A stretch of 64,000 nucleotides of DNA from the NCBI GenBank assembly GCA_011319805.1, contig SJRY01000226.1, forward strand, positions 35,745-99,744, given 5' to 3'. Below are positions 10,805 through 23,832 of the stretch, piece after piece; position 1 is the first letter of the stretch, and every line of letters starts with the position of its first letter. The notes under the pieces were generated by a model. It had not been told where the DNA came from and searched no databases. It worked only from the letters and a program-made list of their open reading frames with translations. Source of the DNA: Macrocybe gigantea (Eukaryota > Basidiomycota > Agaricomycetes > Agaricales > Callistosporiaceae). The translations under genes were made by a program, and so were the position numbers.

Positions 10805-12703
10805 TTGTATCTCCTTTGCTGGCAGGGTCAGCGGAATGTGCTGTGAGTTCTATCTTGACTTGATCCAGCATAATTATTGTTCATCTCTTCGTTGTTATTC
10901 AAACTGTATATATACCGCAACTTTTGTGGCCCGTTGGATTTCATTCTTTGGTATAGCAACCATTCATGAACATGAATATACATACGTCTGCCGATCATGG
11001 CATCAATCAAAGAATGAGATTTGCAGAGTATGCGTTTGCACCCGGGAATTTGAACATTTCACAGGCATAGGTCACGAGCATACGACGGAGGTGGAAGTGT
11101 TACAAAGGATCGTGCATTCAATAAACAAACGCGATTGCACCACAGGGTCTGTGGGTCGAGCGAAACATCAGCTAAGACTCGAACCAAAAAAAAAAAAGAG
11201 AGGACACGCCTCACGGATGCATTTCACTCTGAATTACTCAGGGGTCCATTGCCTGGGGATTGGGAACTCCCTCACGCTACCCTGACCTGGAGCCACCGAA
11301 ATTTCATCCGAGTACATGATTCCATCACCGCCGCCATTGACAAAGTTCGTGGTCAGTACATGGCCATTTCTGCACGTTATAAAAAGCTTTCGGATAACTG
11401 AAGTGACGAATCCGAGTCATCAGCCAATGCAGCAGAAGAAGACAGCTTACATTTCTTGATTCCTCGGCACAGTTTGGTCATTTTCTCTTGTGGGGGGCAA
11501 ACATGCTCGGGTTTTCACGCTTTTATGTGCTTTTCGCCATGGTCTAGATGCTATCTGGGGGGAACTCTACTGCATGTGCCACATGGTTGCAATGGCGCAC
11601 TGCCGAGCCAGTTTTTACACCCGTTTCCCGTTCTCTACTGCACGGAGAAGGCCACGGGGCACAGGAATATCGGGACAGGAGAAGTTCATCCCGACACACC
11701 TTTGATTGATGAAACGACTGACATTGGGCAAGGGATCCATATTGCATGTGGTGCATTCAAGTACGTGCTGTAACTGAGATGAGTTTTTTCTCCGCATCTC
11801 GATGGTATCCCAATGAAGCAGGATCACGAGAGTTGCGCATACATTCAAGTTCCAGAATTTGGACTTGTGTCATGCGCGCGTCCTCAAGATGGTTGGGTGC
11901 ATTGGAGTAGCCTACTAGTAATAATAGTGCCGGAAAACCACACCAAGAGTTGTGTGGGATTCTCAAGCATGTTGCGGGCATGTTACAGGTGTTCAAAATG
12001 CTGTTTTATAGAAACTGACGGCATACTTGTGAACTTTAGATTTACGATGATCAGAGAGAAGATGTCAGACTTGCCGCTTTGACCTTCACAGGTTTAATGA
12101 CCTTATTAACATTTTGAGGCACTGCAGCATAGCACCATCCACTCTTATGTTCGGATAAGGAATAAAATAGTCTCTTCAGCGCCCTACAGCTACAGCATTT
12201 CACGCTGCACTTATGTTTTCTTGCCTCGAGTCGCTACAATGCTCAGAGCCGAGGCTTTGCCATCTTTCTTACCTTTTCGGGGTAATTCCCACGTCATCAC
12301 GTGCTATGTTGGTGCCTTATAAATACAGGCGAACCCGCACGCCCGACTTTTTTCTCATCGCACCTTTTCGTCAAATTGCAGTCCACGGCCGTTCTTCATC
12401 TCTCAAGGCTGGATTGTGCCAATACAGGGCGCAGAAAAACGTTTTATCAGCGTATGGATGTCTTAGTGCCTGACTTTCACCAGTCGTTGCTTCATCGCGG
12501 TGCGAAGGGAGTGTGGCCGGCAGTTCGTACATTTTATCCTCGTTCGTCCTTCACTTGTATGTTTTAAAGGCTGGATCGATTGTCAAGCATATGCTGTCCG
12601 TTACAATGAAGATGCTGCAGGTCATAAATAAGGATCTACCCATGTAAAGGTCGTCTTCCGGAACAGGTGGATGCTACATACTCCACGATTTTCACCTGCA
12701 GTT
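10805..12703. other. 1.9-kb gene-poor interval
   Basis: Only short unrelated frames on both strands. No tRNA-like fold, no terminal inverted repeats and no family motif was seen. An A12 run lies near 11187. It separates the convergent ends of the 98-aa gene and the F-box gene. Confidence 0.4.
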
Positions 12704-14146
12704 TCAGCGCTCTGAAACGATCCACGATCTCAGATCTGACTCCATGACAATGTTTGAACTCCAACGACGAAAGAGGTGCCCTCGCGCCTGGCGATCCACT
12801 GCCAAGTTGTACACAGGCGGCACAATTTCATCCGCAAAGCGCCACCAAATGTCTGCCATAGAATGGGTGACGAAAGAAAGATGCTTGAGTTTGGGACAGA
12901 GTATTTCACCTGAACCTGTCAGGACGTTTAAAATACCGTCGAAAGTGTTGTGAGCTGTCCTGATGCTTTCGAGATTCGATGTAGAGGACAGGAATCTCCG
13001 CAAGTGCCCACGGGGGAGGTCGTTCAATACGTCTGGGTTCAGCTCGAGCGCCGTGAGGCGCGACAGATCCAGGACGGGCTGGATGGAAGATAGGAAGGTT
13101 GTGCAGATGCTCGACGTGGTGCTGATGTTCAGAACTGACTCGGACGATTCGTCTGACCAGGGCTGGGAGTTGGGCCGGAGCAGGCGAACGCACTGACGGG
13201 AGAGTCGGAGCGTGCCGATATTTGCGTGGTGCCAGTCGTAATTAGTGGGCAGGAGTGTTCGCAAGTCGTCGATCGTCGAGATGCATAATTGAATTCGTGT
13301 CGTTTGAGGGATGGATAATCGGGACAGGAGGGCGGCAATCACACTGTCTTTAACTGAGAGGATGAGATCTCGGAGGTGGGCAAGGGCTATGGGGGCCTGA
13401 AGCGCAGAGCTGCTTGGAAGAGAGAGAGATATTCCATCTAGACGGAGGTATTCCAGCATTGGGGAGAACTCGAAGATGGAAAGAAGCTGGTCAAAAGAAG
13501 GCGAGAATTCGGCTGTTAAGCCACGCAGCGAAAGGTGTGTGAGGCTACGGCACGAGTTCCAATGAACGGCAACGCAGTCCAGCACAAGTTTGCTGACCAG
13601 AGGTATGTCGATGTCCAGGACGAAATTGGTTGAAACTGGCGGGACTTTCAGGGATAAGTGCGTGAGGTTCGGGAGATGCGTGCCTATGCTGCTGAACAGA
13701 TCGAGCATGTCGTCCGGAAAGAGGAAGACATCTATGGACTGCAACCTATCTGCATGCGACTGAAGGTTCCTCATAGAGAGTTTCAGCGGGGAAGCGGAGA
13801 TGATGGAGATGGGGGCGCTCTTTGAGCGGATGAGGAACTCGTGGGCAAGACGCGTGTCGCAGAGGTCGATGCAGCGCCAGAGTCGAGTCGAACCGAGCGA
13901 GATTTGCCGCCATTTGCGGCACACTTGGGTGAAGGCGAGGCAGTTTTTGCGTTTCTGGTGCCCGTAGAGCCAAGAGATGCATATTTGAAAGACCTGCTCG
14001 AGCACTTCTGAGGGCAAGGCTGCGACAGGGATGAGTTCGTTGATGCTGCTTCGCACAGCGGAGAGAGCGGCGGAAAGGTGCTGTTCCTCTGCTTGGAGGA
14101 GGCGAAGACGGCTTGCGTCGAGCATAAAGTGTGATGCGATGGTCAT
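12704..14146 (-). CDS. F-box protein with leucine-rich C-terminal region
   Basis: Single exon, 480 aa. An N-terminal helix of ~35 residues (RLLQAEEQHLSAALSAVRSS) is followed by the F-box at ~40-95: VAALPSEVLEQVFQIC, then FTQVCRKWRQISLGSTRLWR. The remainder has irregular leucine-rich repeats (LPNLTHLSLKVPP, LTHLSLRGL, MLEYLRLDGISL, LKHLSFVTHS). This is the common Agaricomycete F-box-like layout. It would act as substrate receptor of an SCF ubiquitin ligase; the target is unknown. The first ATG (14146) was chosen; a second lies eight codons in. Confidence 0.85.
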   Translation of the reverse strand: MTIASHFMLDASRLRLLQAEEQHLSAALSAVRSSINELIPVAALPSEVLEQVFQICISWLYGHQKRKNCLAFTQVCRKWRQISLGSTRLWRCIDLCDTRLAHEFLIRSKSAPISIISASPLKLSMRNLQSHADRLQSIDVFLFPDDMLDLFSSIGTHLPNLTHLSLKVPPVSTNFVLDIDIPLVSKLVLDCVAVHWNSCRSLTHLSLRGLTAEFSPSFDQLLSIFEFSPMLEYLRLDGISLSLPSSSALQAPIALAHLRDLILSVKDSVIAALLSRLSIPQTTRIQLCISTIDDLRTLLPTNYDWHHANIGTLRLSRQCVRLLRPNSQPWSDESSESVLNISTTSSICTTFLSSIQPVLDLSRLTALELNPDVLNDLPRGHLRRFLSSTSNLESIRTAHNTFDGILNVLTGSGEILCPKLKHLSFVTHSMADIWWRFADEIVPPVYNLAVDRQARGHLFRRWSSNIVMESDLRSWIVSER

Positions 14147-14786
14147 GACACACTCTCTTTCTGTTGCTTCTTCCTCTCTGAAAGGTGTGTGGCTGAACTT
14201 GTCAAGGTCGTCAGCTGGTAGTTCGGCTAGGGTTGGTCACAGTACCACACGCGGGGCACGCGGCAAGGGATACTGCTTTATTACGGTCTTGGGGGAAACA
14301 CGGGGCCTTTGAGGACCAGTTGCACCGCACAGAACTCCTTCTCCGGATACCAGATAAAATCCGGCAAGCGAAGGCTGACAGGTGGTATTTGGCGACCTCG
14401 AGTTGCATGTCCTTTTATGCAAAAGATTGATGCATATCCCTCCGATAGAAATGAGGGCCCATGTGCCTTTAACTTGAAGCAATATATTGTGGTTACCGTG
14501 ATGAGCAGCGACGAGAGCAGTTGCTCCGTCTGGGTCTGATGGAGCAGCTCATCAATTTTGGCATTTCCGAGAATTGTTTTCTTGCTAAAATAGCGGCCAT
14601 TCCGCTGTTTAAATTTCCTGGCATATTCCGCAACACAATACTATGACTTTGGCGCGTAGATGACCGAGTAAGAGGGAGAAAGCGGGACTGGATGAAGGTA
14701 TCGGATTAATGGGCCCATTTTGGGTGTTGCGCAGTCGGGCTTTGAAAACATCAGTGCGCTCACGTCGTCCTTGTACCCAAACCACC
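14147..14786. other. divergent intergenic region
   Basis: About 640 bp between the F-box gene (leftward) and the intersectin-like gene (rightward). No supported gene is seen. Confidence 0.4.
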
Positions 14787-17700
14787 ATGTCCCAGTGGGG
14801 TCAGACCCAACCGGGCTACCAGTATCCCCTCCAAACGGGCTTTCAGGGGACCGCTGTTCCCCAGTTTCAGCAGCAGAATCCACAATTCCAACAACAGCAG
14901 CCTCAGTTCCAGCAACAGGTACCTCCAGGCGGCCCCGCTGGCTTTGGAAATGCACCGCTGCTGGCCCAGCCGACGGGCTTCCAGCCGCAACAACAGCAGC
15001 GCCTGCAGGGTTTCCAGCAGCAACCCCAACAGACCGGATTCCAGCCTCAGCCAAGTGGGTTCCTCCAAGCTCAACCTACCGGTTTTGCGCCTGGCTTCCA
15101 GCAGCAGCAAGCCCGACCCTTGCCTGCTGTTCCGCCCGTCCCACCCATACCGCCCGTTCCTTCCATCCCTCCACAGTTCCAGCAACAACAGCAGTTGCCG
15201 AATCAGGCATCCAGTCTGCTTGGCCCGCCCCAAGGCAATCGTTCCCTTCTCAGCGCATCGCAGGGGATCACAGCCCCCTCGCTCGTATCCCAACCCACGG
15301 GCTTTCCCGGGCGACCGGTTGGCGGGCCTCTCGTGGCTCAGCCGACAGGATACGTCGACCCTCGGCTTCAGATGATGTCGACAACTTTCATGCCTGTCAA
15401 CAACACCTCATTCGGCGCAGCACCCCAACTTGCCCCCAGCCGCAATTTAATTTGCAACAGTCGTTCCAGCAGCATAATCGGACGACGAGGGGCAATGCAT
15501 CACAACCTATGCCATGGGCTTTGACCAAAGCGGAGAAAAAACAGTATGATAATATATTCAGATCATGGGACGCGCAAGGCACAGGTTTCATCAGCGGACA
15601 GACGGCGCTTGAGGTTTTTGGCGCTAGCGGATTGCCGAAAGAGGATCTGGCTCGCATATGGTGAACATAACTATCACTAGCTTTTGATAATTCCACTCAT
15701 CATGATACGACAGGACTCTGGCTGATGTTGATGATCGTGGCAAACTTAATATTGCTGAATTCCATGTGGCTATGGGTCTCATTTATCGAAGTATGTCACA
15801 TTTCTTCTCTGATTTTTCCATCGCACGCAAACAATTTTCGATCAAGGGTTGAGTGGGATGCCAATTCCAGACCAGCTCCCTTCTGAATTGGTTCCACCGT
15901 CTGCACGAGACCTCGACAACTCCGTGGACATTCTGAAAGACCTGTTGAAAAACGAATCACGCAATCGCTCGCCTTCAAATCTTGATGCCCCCGTTTCGCG
16001 ATTAAAGAGCCGCTCATTTAACAGTTCTTCGTCCTCCATCGAGTCTGGCCGCGATGCCACTATATATAAGCACAACGACAGCGAGCCTCCTGGAGGTTTC
16101 TACCATCCACGTTCCCGGCATATCGACCGCGATAGTGTCCGGTCGAAAGCTGACGAAGATAATCCGGCTGCTGATTTGCAGGAAATGAAACGCATGCTAG
16201 CTAACACAGCCACTATGCTAGAGAAAAGTGCGGAGGCGGATGCCGCTCGTACAGCAGAGGACGAGGTACTTGAAAGAGAAATGGAAGAAATGAGGTATCG
16301 CGTGAAACGCCTGAATGAGGACCTGGAATATGTCAGCCGCCCGCCAAGGTCGATCGCAAAAGACCAGGAGAAGAGGAAACTTGAACGAGAGCTCATGTCG
16401 CTCATGCACGAACGTATTCCCGAACTAGAGAAAAAGATTAAAGATCGGGAAGAGCGCAGAGAAAGAGAGAAGAGGCAGTGGATCCGCGATCGCGACAAGG
16501 CCAATGAACGGTTTGGGCGGTTTGATGTCAGAGATGACGATTCATTGCGACGTTACGATGACTATGATCGAGACCGCCCGTACTCTCGCGGCGCATATGA
16601 CAGGGATAGGGATCGAGACAGAGCTTGGGAAAGGGATAAGGATATGGATCGTGACAGTTATCGTCGCTCTGAACGCTCTCGTTCCCGCGAGAGAGAGCGT
16701 GAGCGACCCCTTCCCCGCCACGACAGCGTTCGCCCCCTCCCCCGCCTGCAATGGCCTCAGCCAGCCTGATCCGTGACCCGCCTCCGGCACCCTCTCCTCC
16801 CAAGACGCCTGCTCCCATGAAGAACATGACCCCTGAAGAGCGCAAGGCCTACGCACAGGAGCAGGCTCGACGCCGCATTGAGGAGCGCAAGGCGGCTCTG
16901 GGCATTGTCGCGCCCTCGTCCCCATCGCCTGCGCCTGCCATAGACGCGAGTGTTGAAGATAGATTGCAGCAAGAGAAGAGGGAAGCGGAGGAGAAAGCTC
17001 GTCAAGCTGAGAAGCAGGCCGAAGAGAGGGAGCGGCTAAGGAGAGAGAGGCTTGAGAGCGAGATGGTCCTGAAAGGCGGGAAGAGCACGCCTTCGCCAAC
17101 CTCGACGGCAAATCCGCCTGTTCCAACGCCCACAACGAAGACGCCGACAGCAGCGCCTCCTGCACCTACACCCACTCCACGGATAGCGCCCCCAGCTCCC
17201 AAGCGTGCACCTGCCCCTCCGCCACCGAGAAATCCTCGTACGCCGCCTGCGCCTCCTTCAGCCCGCCAAACTCCAGCCACGCCACCTGCAACTAAGACTG
17301 CTCCGACATTTTCTGCTGTCAAAGCGGCACCTGCCATAGATCCAGAGGATGAGGCCCTGCGTGCGCGCGAAGAGGCCCTGCGCAAACAGCGCGAGGAGCG
17401 ATTGGAGAAGATTCGCAGATTAGAGAGAGAGGAGGAGGAGGCTAGATTAGAGGAGCAAAGGAAGCAGGAAGAGGCGGCTGCAAAGGCGGAAGAGGAGCGA
17501 AGGCAGGCCAAAGCGCGTGAAGAGCGTGCGGCGAGGATCCGACAGATGGAAGCTGAGGAGGAGGCTGCGAGGATCGAGGAAGAAAAGTACCAGGCACGAC
17601 TCCATGCGCTCAAGACCAAGACTTCGCAGAATTTTGCGCCTCCCAAAGCACCCAGCCCTCCTCCAGCCCCAAAGGCTCCTACCCTACCCCTGGTTGTTAC

Positions 17701-20700
17701 CCAAGCTCCTCCTGCACCTCCCGCACCGACGCCCACCGTGGATACATCCAAGTCTACTAATCCTTTTAGTCGTCTCATTAATCAGAGTGGAGCGGCATCG
17801 CAACCCGCTACTCCTGCTGTCTCTTCTGCCGCTACAACCAGCACTAATCCGTGGGCTCGGGCTCAGACTGCACCTCCGCCCACAACCAAGAGCCCCGGCC
17901 CTAAACCATATAACACGGCCCTTCATCTATAGAAGACGACTGGGATGATATCAAGGAAAACGAAGAGGACGACAGCAGCGAGGATGAGCTTGCAGGACGT
18001 GGTAAACGTGAGGATATTGCAAGACAGCTATTCGGTGGCATCCTGCCGAGCAGTCGACCGCAGTCGACTGGCCCTAGCGGAGGAAGCAAGCCGACCTCTC
18101 CTTCTCCTGTTCAGTCGCCGTCTGCTGTAGCCATGGCCACAGCGGTGGGAGCGCCGCCACCGCCACCTCCCCCGCCTTCGGCCCCAGTCGCTCCTGCGGT
18201 CATCGCACCGGTTCCCGTCTCGGCGCCTGGAGACCGGAGCGATTTGCTGCGTTCGATTCAGGGAGGCGCGAAGCTCCGCCCCACGAAAACTGTTGACAAG
18301 AGTGGCCCACAAGTCTCTGGGCACGTACTAGGTGACAGCACCCCACCGACGCACATCAATGCGGCTCCTCGCGCCCCGTCTCCTCCCGCTCCTGCGCGGG
18401 CTCCGGAACCCGCACCGCTGTCTCGTAACGATCCTAGCTCCGATTCGAGCAACAGACAATCTGTGGGATGGTTCGCCGACCGTGCTGCAGACGCGGGAGC
18501 ATTCGTACAACGCTTGCCTTCGACAAATGAGGAGGAGGAAGAAGATTATGTGTCAATTGCACCTATTCCTGCCATTCATGTCGAGGAAGCATCCGGCGGA
18601 TCGGCGCATGATCCTATGGCAGATATTAATCACAGTACCGGTGAGTCCTGATTTCTTCGGTTTTATTGCCCAGTGATGTATTGCTGACATTCCGTTTTTA
18701 TAGAGTATCGCGTCCGATCTCTGTTTGCCTATGAGAGCAACGAACCGAACGATCTTGGTACGTGATTACAATTTGCAGTTTAATCCTTGCTCTGACGAAC
18801 GCTTAGCATTCGGCGAAAACCTCGTTCTCACTGCGCATCCATCGAAGACTGATGGTGACTGGTGGTATGGCACATTGGTTACGACTGGAAAGTCTGGGTT
18901 GTTCCCGAAAACTTATGTCGAGATTGTCAAACCTGGTACGTAACATGGTACCCCTTCATCTACACACATTGATGAAATTCATCGGTTGTCGTAGTCAAAG
19001 CAAAGGCACTTTATACTTACACAGGCAATAACGCGGATGAACTGCCTTTTACCGAAGGCGATGAACTCAGTATAATTGACAAGAGCGACAGTGAGTGGTG
19101 GAAGGCGGAGCAAGGAGGCGTTGTGTTCATCGTCCCCGCGACGTACCTGGAGGTCGTTGAGGGTTAGTGGACTCCTATCCCTTGAGTCTCCTTTTTGTTT
19201 ACCTGTATAGATAATTAGGCTAAAATGTTCCCTTTTTTGCTTCATTTACACCTACTGCCATTCATTCGAAATACAACCTGAACTGTCGGAAAATGCATCA
19301 TGTTTCATTCGTCCGTTGGTTATCAGTCCCGTCTGACGAACCCATCGATATTCCTAATGGAGCAAATGTAAGCCCTGGTGGAGCCACCGATTCTGTCCAG
19401 CACGGAGACCTCCATTCACGGGTTGAAAGCGGCGGTTCGTTGAGCGATTTAGACAACGAAGACATCGGAGACATGAGTCTCGCTGAGAGCGGCGATGATT
19501 CTGACAACTCCGACTATCTGTCGTTCGATGAGAGCGATGACGATCAGTATCCTGAGACGAAAGCGGAACGCGAGACTCGTGCTCACGAGCGCCAATTGGT
19601 CCTCCAGGCGGCAGGCCTCATCCTCGCTCAAGATGACAAGCCACCCGCGTCGGTCATCCGCGCCAGAAGCATCAAACGCCGCCCACCCCCGCGGCTCCGC
19701 ACAGATCATCGACGATCTCGACTGCATCGTCTATGAAAGATCTTCCACCCGTTCCGGCATCGTCTGATGCCGAAGGAGTGCCGGGCGTGGATCCCGAGGC
19801 TGAAGAGCCTGTCGATCATGCTCAGCGCCTGGATGATGCCTATGCGCGTTACGAGGCGTTCAGGAATTCTCAGCTCCAGTCCAACAGGCTGTCCGTTGCC
19901 TCCGTGGACACGATTCCTTCCCCTACGGGTTCGACGTTCTCGACGTCCACGACGGCGAGTCCCGCAGCTCCGTCAAAGGAGGGTGATCACCGGACTTACT
20001 CTCATCTCTTGAGTTTCCTGGGTAGAAGCAAGACCCCTGAAGGTGAGCGAAGATCCACGGCGAACCTCAGCATCTCGGGGCCCATCACATCCGCGGAGGA
20101 TTCGAACCATGCCGCCTTTGGAAGTGTAAGTCCAATTTTAGCCCCTTCGTCTGATGGCAGCCTGAGATGCTCTTCAGTCATGGGCTAGCCTAGTGGACAA
20201 GACAGCTCTTGACGGCATTCCAGTCGACGAGAGACGTAGGCAGGAGGTAGGATCGTGAGTTCGCCTTTATGGTCTTGGCCGTAACGAGCATATATCTAGG
20301 CGATTTTTGAGCTCATCAATACCGAGACAGCCTATGTCCGCGATCTGCAGCTCATTGTGGAGGTAATCGTGAACTGAATAATCGGCTTTATGGAGAATGA
20401 CAATGGTGCAATAGATATTTTATTCTAGCATAGTGCCGTTGCTCTCTCAGAAAGAAGTCACGGTCATTTTTGCGAACATCGAGGACATTCTACTCACCAA
20501 TACGGTGAAACTTCCTCTGTTGATGTCCATGTCGTTTCTGACTCGCTTACCCCGATTTATCAGGCATTTTTGAGCTCCTTGGAGGAAAGGCAGAAGGAAT
20601 GTCGCCTTTACATTGACAAGATTGCGGACGTGCTTCTGGATCACCTTCCTCAAATGAAGGCGTACACGGTGAGGTCTTGCCGCAGCACAGAGACCCGGGT

Positions 20701-21865
20701 GCCTTACATCTTGATCAGCAATATTGTGTGAATCAGGCGACTGCGATAAAAGTCCTCGCCTCGCTGAGGGAATCGAAACCAGAGCTCGCCGCCCATCTCC
20801 AGGTGAGATCTCCTAGGAAATCCGGTTCAAAGTCTAGTCTTCGAAGGTGACGCTAACTAACAATAATGCTTCGCAGAGTCTGAGGGATGATCCGGCTGTT
20901 CGAAATCTAGATCTGTCGAGTTATCTTCTTGTTCCCAGTGCGTTTTCTATCGAGTGTACTGGCAACTTGTTAGGGTTTGACAAACGCGTCCCCCAAAAGT
21001 GCAACGAATCACTAGATACCCTTTGCTGATCAAACAGGTTAATATTCAATCTCGCGTAATTCGAAATACAAGCTCATCAACCCCCACAGATACTACATCA
21101 TACCAATTCTGAAGAGGAGAAGAAGAGGATCACATACGCTCTAGAGACCTCCGAAAAACTGCTGGAATATGTCAATGAGGCTATTCGAGATCAAGAAGGT
21201 CGTGAGACTCTCAAGGCCATCTCGAAAAAACTATGGATTGGACAAGGGTGAGTATTTCCCAGGTGACCCATTCAAAATCCCGACGAAGGTGGTGACCGGG
21301 CGTCTTGTTAAAGCCATCTAGATCTCTCCGCTCCAACTCGCTACATGGGCGAGCGGAAATTGATCAAGGAAGGACTGTTGGCCAAAACAAAGAGCGGGCG
21401 CAAGCTATACGCGTTCCTGTGCAGCGATATTCTCGTCCTCACAGACGCGAGCTTGAAAACGCTATATAAAATGGTGAGAGCCCGCGAAGCGCGGGAAGTG
21501 GAGCCTGTCGCACAACGCGATCTGACACAACTATCTGGCAGCCGATTCCCTTAACCCAGGTCAAGGTCAAAGAAGTTCACCCAGGCAGAGGTCGGTCCTC
21601 TAACATCAATAACTATCTCATAATGGTTGACCCCAGCCCCACCCAGAAGATACCACTTTCCAGATTACCCAGGCCTATCCACGGGAGGTGATTCGATCTC
21701 GCTGAAAGCGGCTACCCATCGTGAAAGCCAAGGTACGCGTTCTTCCTTGCCAAATCGGTCACGTCGCCCTGACGTTCGATATTAGCGTGGGTGCATGAAA
21801 TAGAGTACGCGAGCCGTCGATGCCGCCACGCTGAAGACCGAGCAGCTCGAAAGCAAAGGAAATAA
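14787..21865 (+). CDS. intersectin-like endocytic scaffold and RhoGEF (EH - coiled coil - SH3 - SH3 - DH - PH), Cin1 type
   Basis: About 1980 aa in 19 exons. The N-terminus is Gln/Pro-rich and holds four LxxQxTG sites (LLAQPTG, LQAQPTG, LVSQPTG, LVAQPTG), the known target motif of Ark/Prk kinases in Pan1 and Sla1. One EH domain follows at ~245-318 (WALTKAEKKQYDNIF...WTLADVDDRGKL). The helical middle has DQLPSELVPPSARDLDNSVD, charged Arg/Asp-rich tracts and KNMTPEERKAYAQEQARRR. Acidic DDWDDIKENEEDD and Pro-rich segments come next. SH3-1 (VRSLFAYESNEPNDLAFGEN) and SH3-2 (AKALYTYTGNNADELPF) lead to a DH domain (IFELINTETAYVRDLQLIVE through MQRITRYPLLIKQ) and a PH domain (LIKEGLLAKTKSGRKLYAFL). 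Cryptococcus Cin1 has this order; it links endocytosis to actin and Cdc42. Five single-base deletions lie in C or G runs (15433, ~16707, ~17917, 19686, 21693); all splice phases agree once they are allowed for. Confidence 0.9.
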
Positions 21866-22242
21866 TGCTCATGCTTGATATCTGTTATTCTGATTCGGAA
21901 TGCTGGACGACGAATCTCTTGGATCTTTTAGACTTAGATTTACTTTCCTTTCATCGTGGACTTTTAGGGGGTGGGGACAATTGGGGCACCGTGTTCGCCG
22001 TGTCGGATAGCTTTTGCTAGTCTACAATTCTTTTTTTTTCCATCTTGGACTCTTGTAATGTATATGAATTGGTTACCCCTCACAAATGAATGGTTCCCCA
22101 GCCACGGGACCGAGGTAGCCGAGGGCCGTACTCAGCACCGGGTCAGAGAGATAGCCGGTCAAATGGACCCGACATGCCGCTTAAAAGGTCACCTCTTCCT
22201 CAAGTCTGAACGCTGCACCGTCTCTACGTCTACTCTTCTTCC
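21866..22242. other. intergenic, tandem genes
   Basis: 3' region of the intersectin-like gene and promoter of the reductase gene. A T-rich tract (TTTTTTTTTTCC) lies near 22030. No gene is seen. Confidence 0.4.
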
Positions 22243-23832
22243 ATGGCCAGCACAGGTACGGGGCCTCGTTGCTCGGTGTCTATTGCGCGAGGAGCTCCAT
22301 GAAGCCTGACGCGTGCTGCCATCAGATCTCAAAATTCCCTCGCTGTTCAATGTCAAGGGCAAGATAGGCATGTTCACGCAATACACACTCTTTTCCTCGA
22401 GGATTTAACTCCGCTTCTCGAACATGCGTTTTGTAATTTAGTCTTGGTGACCGGCGGAGGGTCCGGTATCGGGAAAATGATCGCGACCGGGTTCGCTCAA
22501 AACGGTGCCAAAGTGTACATAGCCGCGAGGAAGGAGGCGCAGCTCAAGGAGGTCCGCGTTTTCGTTCGTTCAGCCATTTTTGTGCTTTATTTACAAGCTG
22601 GAAATCACCTAGGCCGTCCAAGAGATCAGCGAGGCCGCGACGGACAAGGTCGACTACATCGTCGCCAATGTTGCGGTACGTTCGAGGTCCGCCATCCGCT
22701 GCACGGTCCATGATCCGTTGACGCGCCCGACCGGCACATAAAGTCTCGAGCAGGATGTGAAGCGCTGGTCAAAGAGTTTAGGAAACGAGAGAACAAGCTG
22801 CACGTCTTGGTGAACAATTCTGGCACCAGCTGGGGTGCGCCGTTGGATGACTTCCCGGAGGACAAGGGCTGGGACAACGTTTTCAACGTCAACGTCAAGA
22901 GTATATTCTACAGTACGCCAACCTTCGTTTCTGCTCGTTTTGACTCACGCGTTTCTGATGAATTCCCCGTCTCCTCAGTCACTGCAGGGTCGGAACTTTT
23001 TTGCGTCCCCACTTTCCTTCCTCCCACGCTGAACCGCTGAGAACAGGCTATCCGACCTCCTCATCAAAGACTCGACAAATTTGGACCCTGGACGTGTCAT
23101 CAACATATCTTCAGTTGCTTCTGTCGACCCTTACAGTGAAAACGAGCTGAGCGGCGACGGAAACGGCACATGGAGTTGTACGTCGCGTATTACCTCCCCC
23201 CTTTTTTTTCGTCACAGTCCCGAGTTGAACTGCACAATAGATCAGCCCAGCAAAGCGGCAGGTATAGTCCTTCTGTTGTTTTCCTATCCTGACCATGGCG
23301 ACATCTCTTTCCTCTCCTTCAGTCAACCACCTGACGTCTCAATTCGCTCTCAAGCTTGGACCTCAACACGTAACGTACGGTGTCCCCAACACGCTTTCTT
23401 TTCCTTGCCGGCTTGATTGACCTTTCGCAATGCGACAGTGTGAATGCGATCTTGCCCGGGTAAAACCCTTCTACTCCACAACCTCACGGGCATCCCGAAT
23501 ATCTGAACTTTCGTCTCATCTTCCAGAGTGTTCCCGAGCAAAATGACCGCATACAGCTTCAGGACGAGAGGAGACCAGCTGTTCGCTGCCGCTCAGCCGA
23601 CTGGTTAGCGTAGTTATCACTTCGGCGTTAGAGTCCTTTCTCTGATAAACATATTTGTGCTGTCGGACTCTTTCTTCGACTTCCAGGTCGGTTCGGCATG
23701 CCCCAAGACGTCGCTGGTGTAGCACTCTTCCTGGCATCTCCTGCAGCTTCGCACGTCACCGGAACACACACCATGCTAGATGGCGGCGCGAGGTATCTGA
23801 CATCGGCGAGAACGGCGGGACCAAAGTTGTAG
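22243..23832 (+). CDS. short-chain dehydrogenase/reductase (RhlG / beta-ketoacyl reductase-like)
   Basis: NAD(P)H-dependent oxidoreductase of the classical SDR fold; substrate unknown. Eleven exons in phase: the first is 22243-22255, the last ends 23832. Motifs: LVTGGGSGIGKMIATGF (TGxxxGxG cofactor loop), LHVLVNNSGTSWG (NNxG), VINISSVAS (catalytic Ser), YQPSKAAVNHL (YxxxK), VNAILPGVFPSKM, then GVALFLASPAASHVTG near the end. One exon is only 10 nt (22979-22988) and joins IFY to ITAG. The second intron starts with GC instead of GT (22368). No frameshift was found, in contrast to several neighbours. Confidence 0.9.

Noticed and set aside
17002..17778. Leftward frame of 258 codons rich in Ser, Leu and Gly
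   Set aside because: Shadow of the intersectin-like coding strand (Pro/Glu/Lys-rich); no motif.
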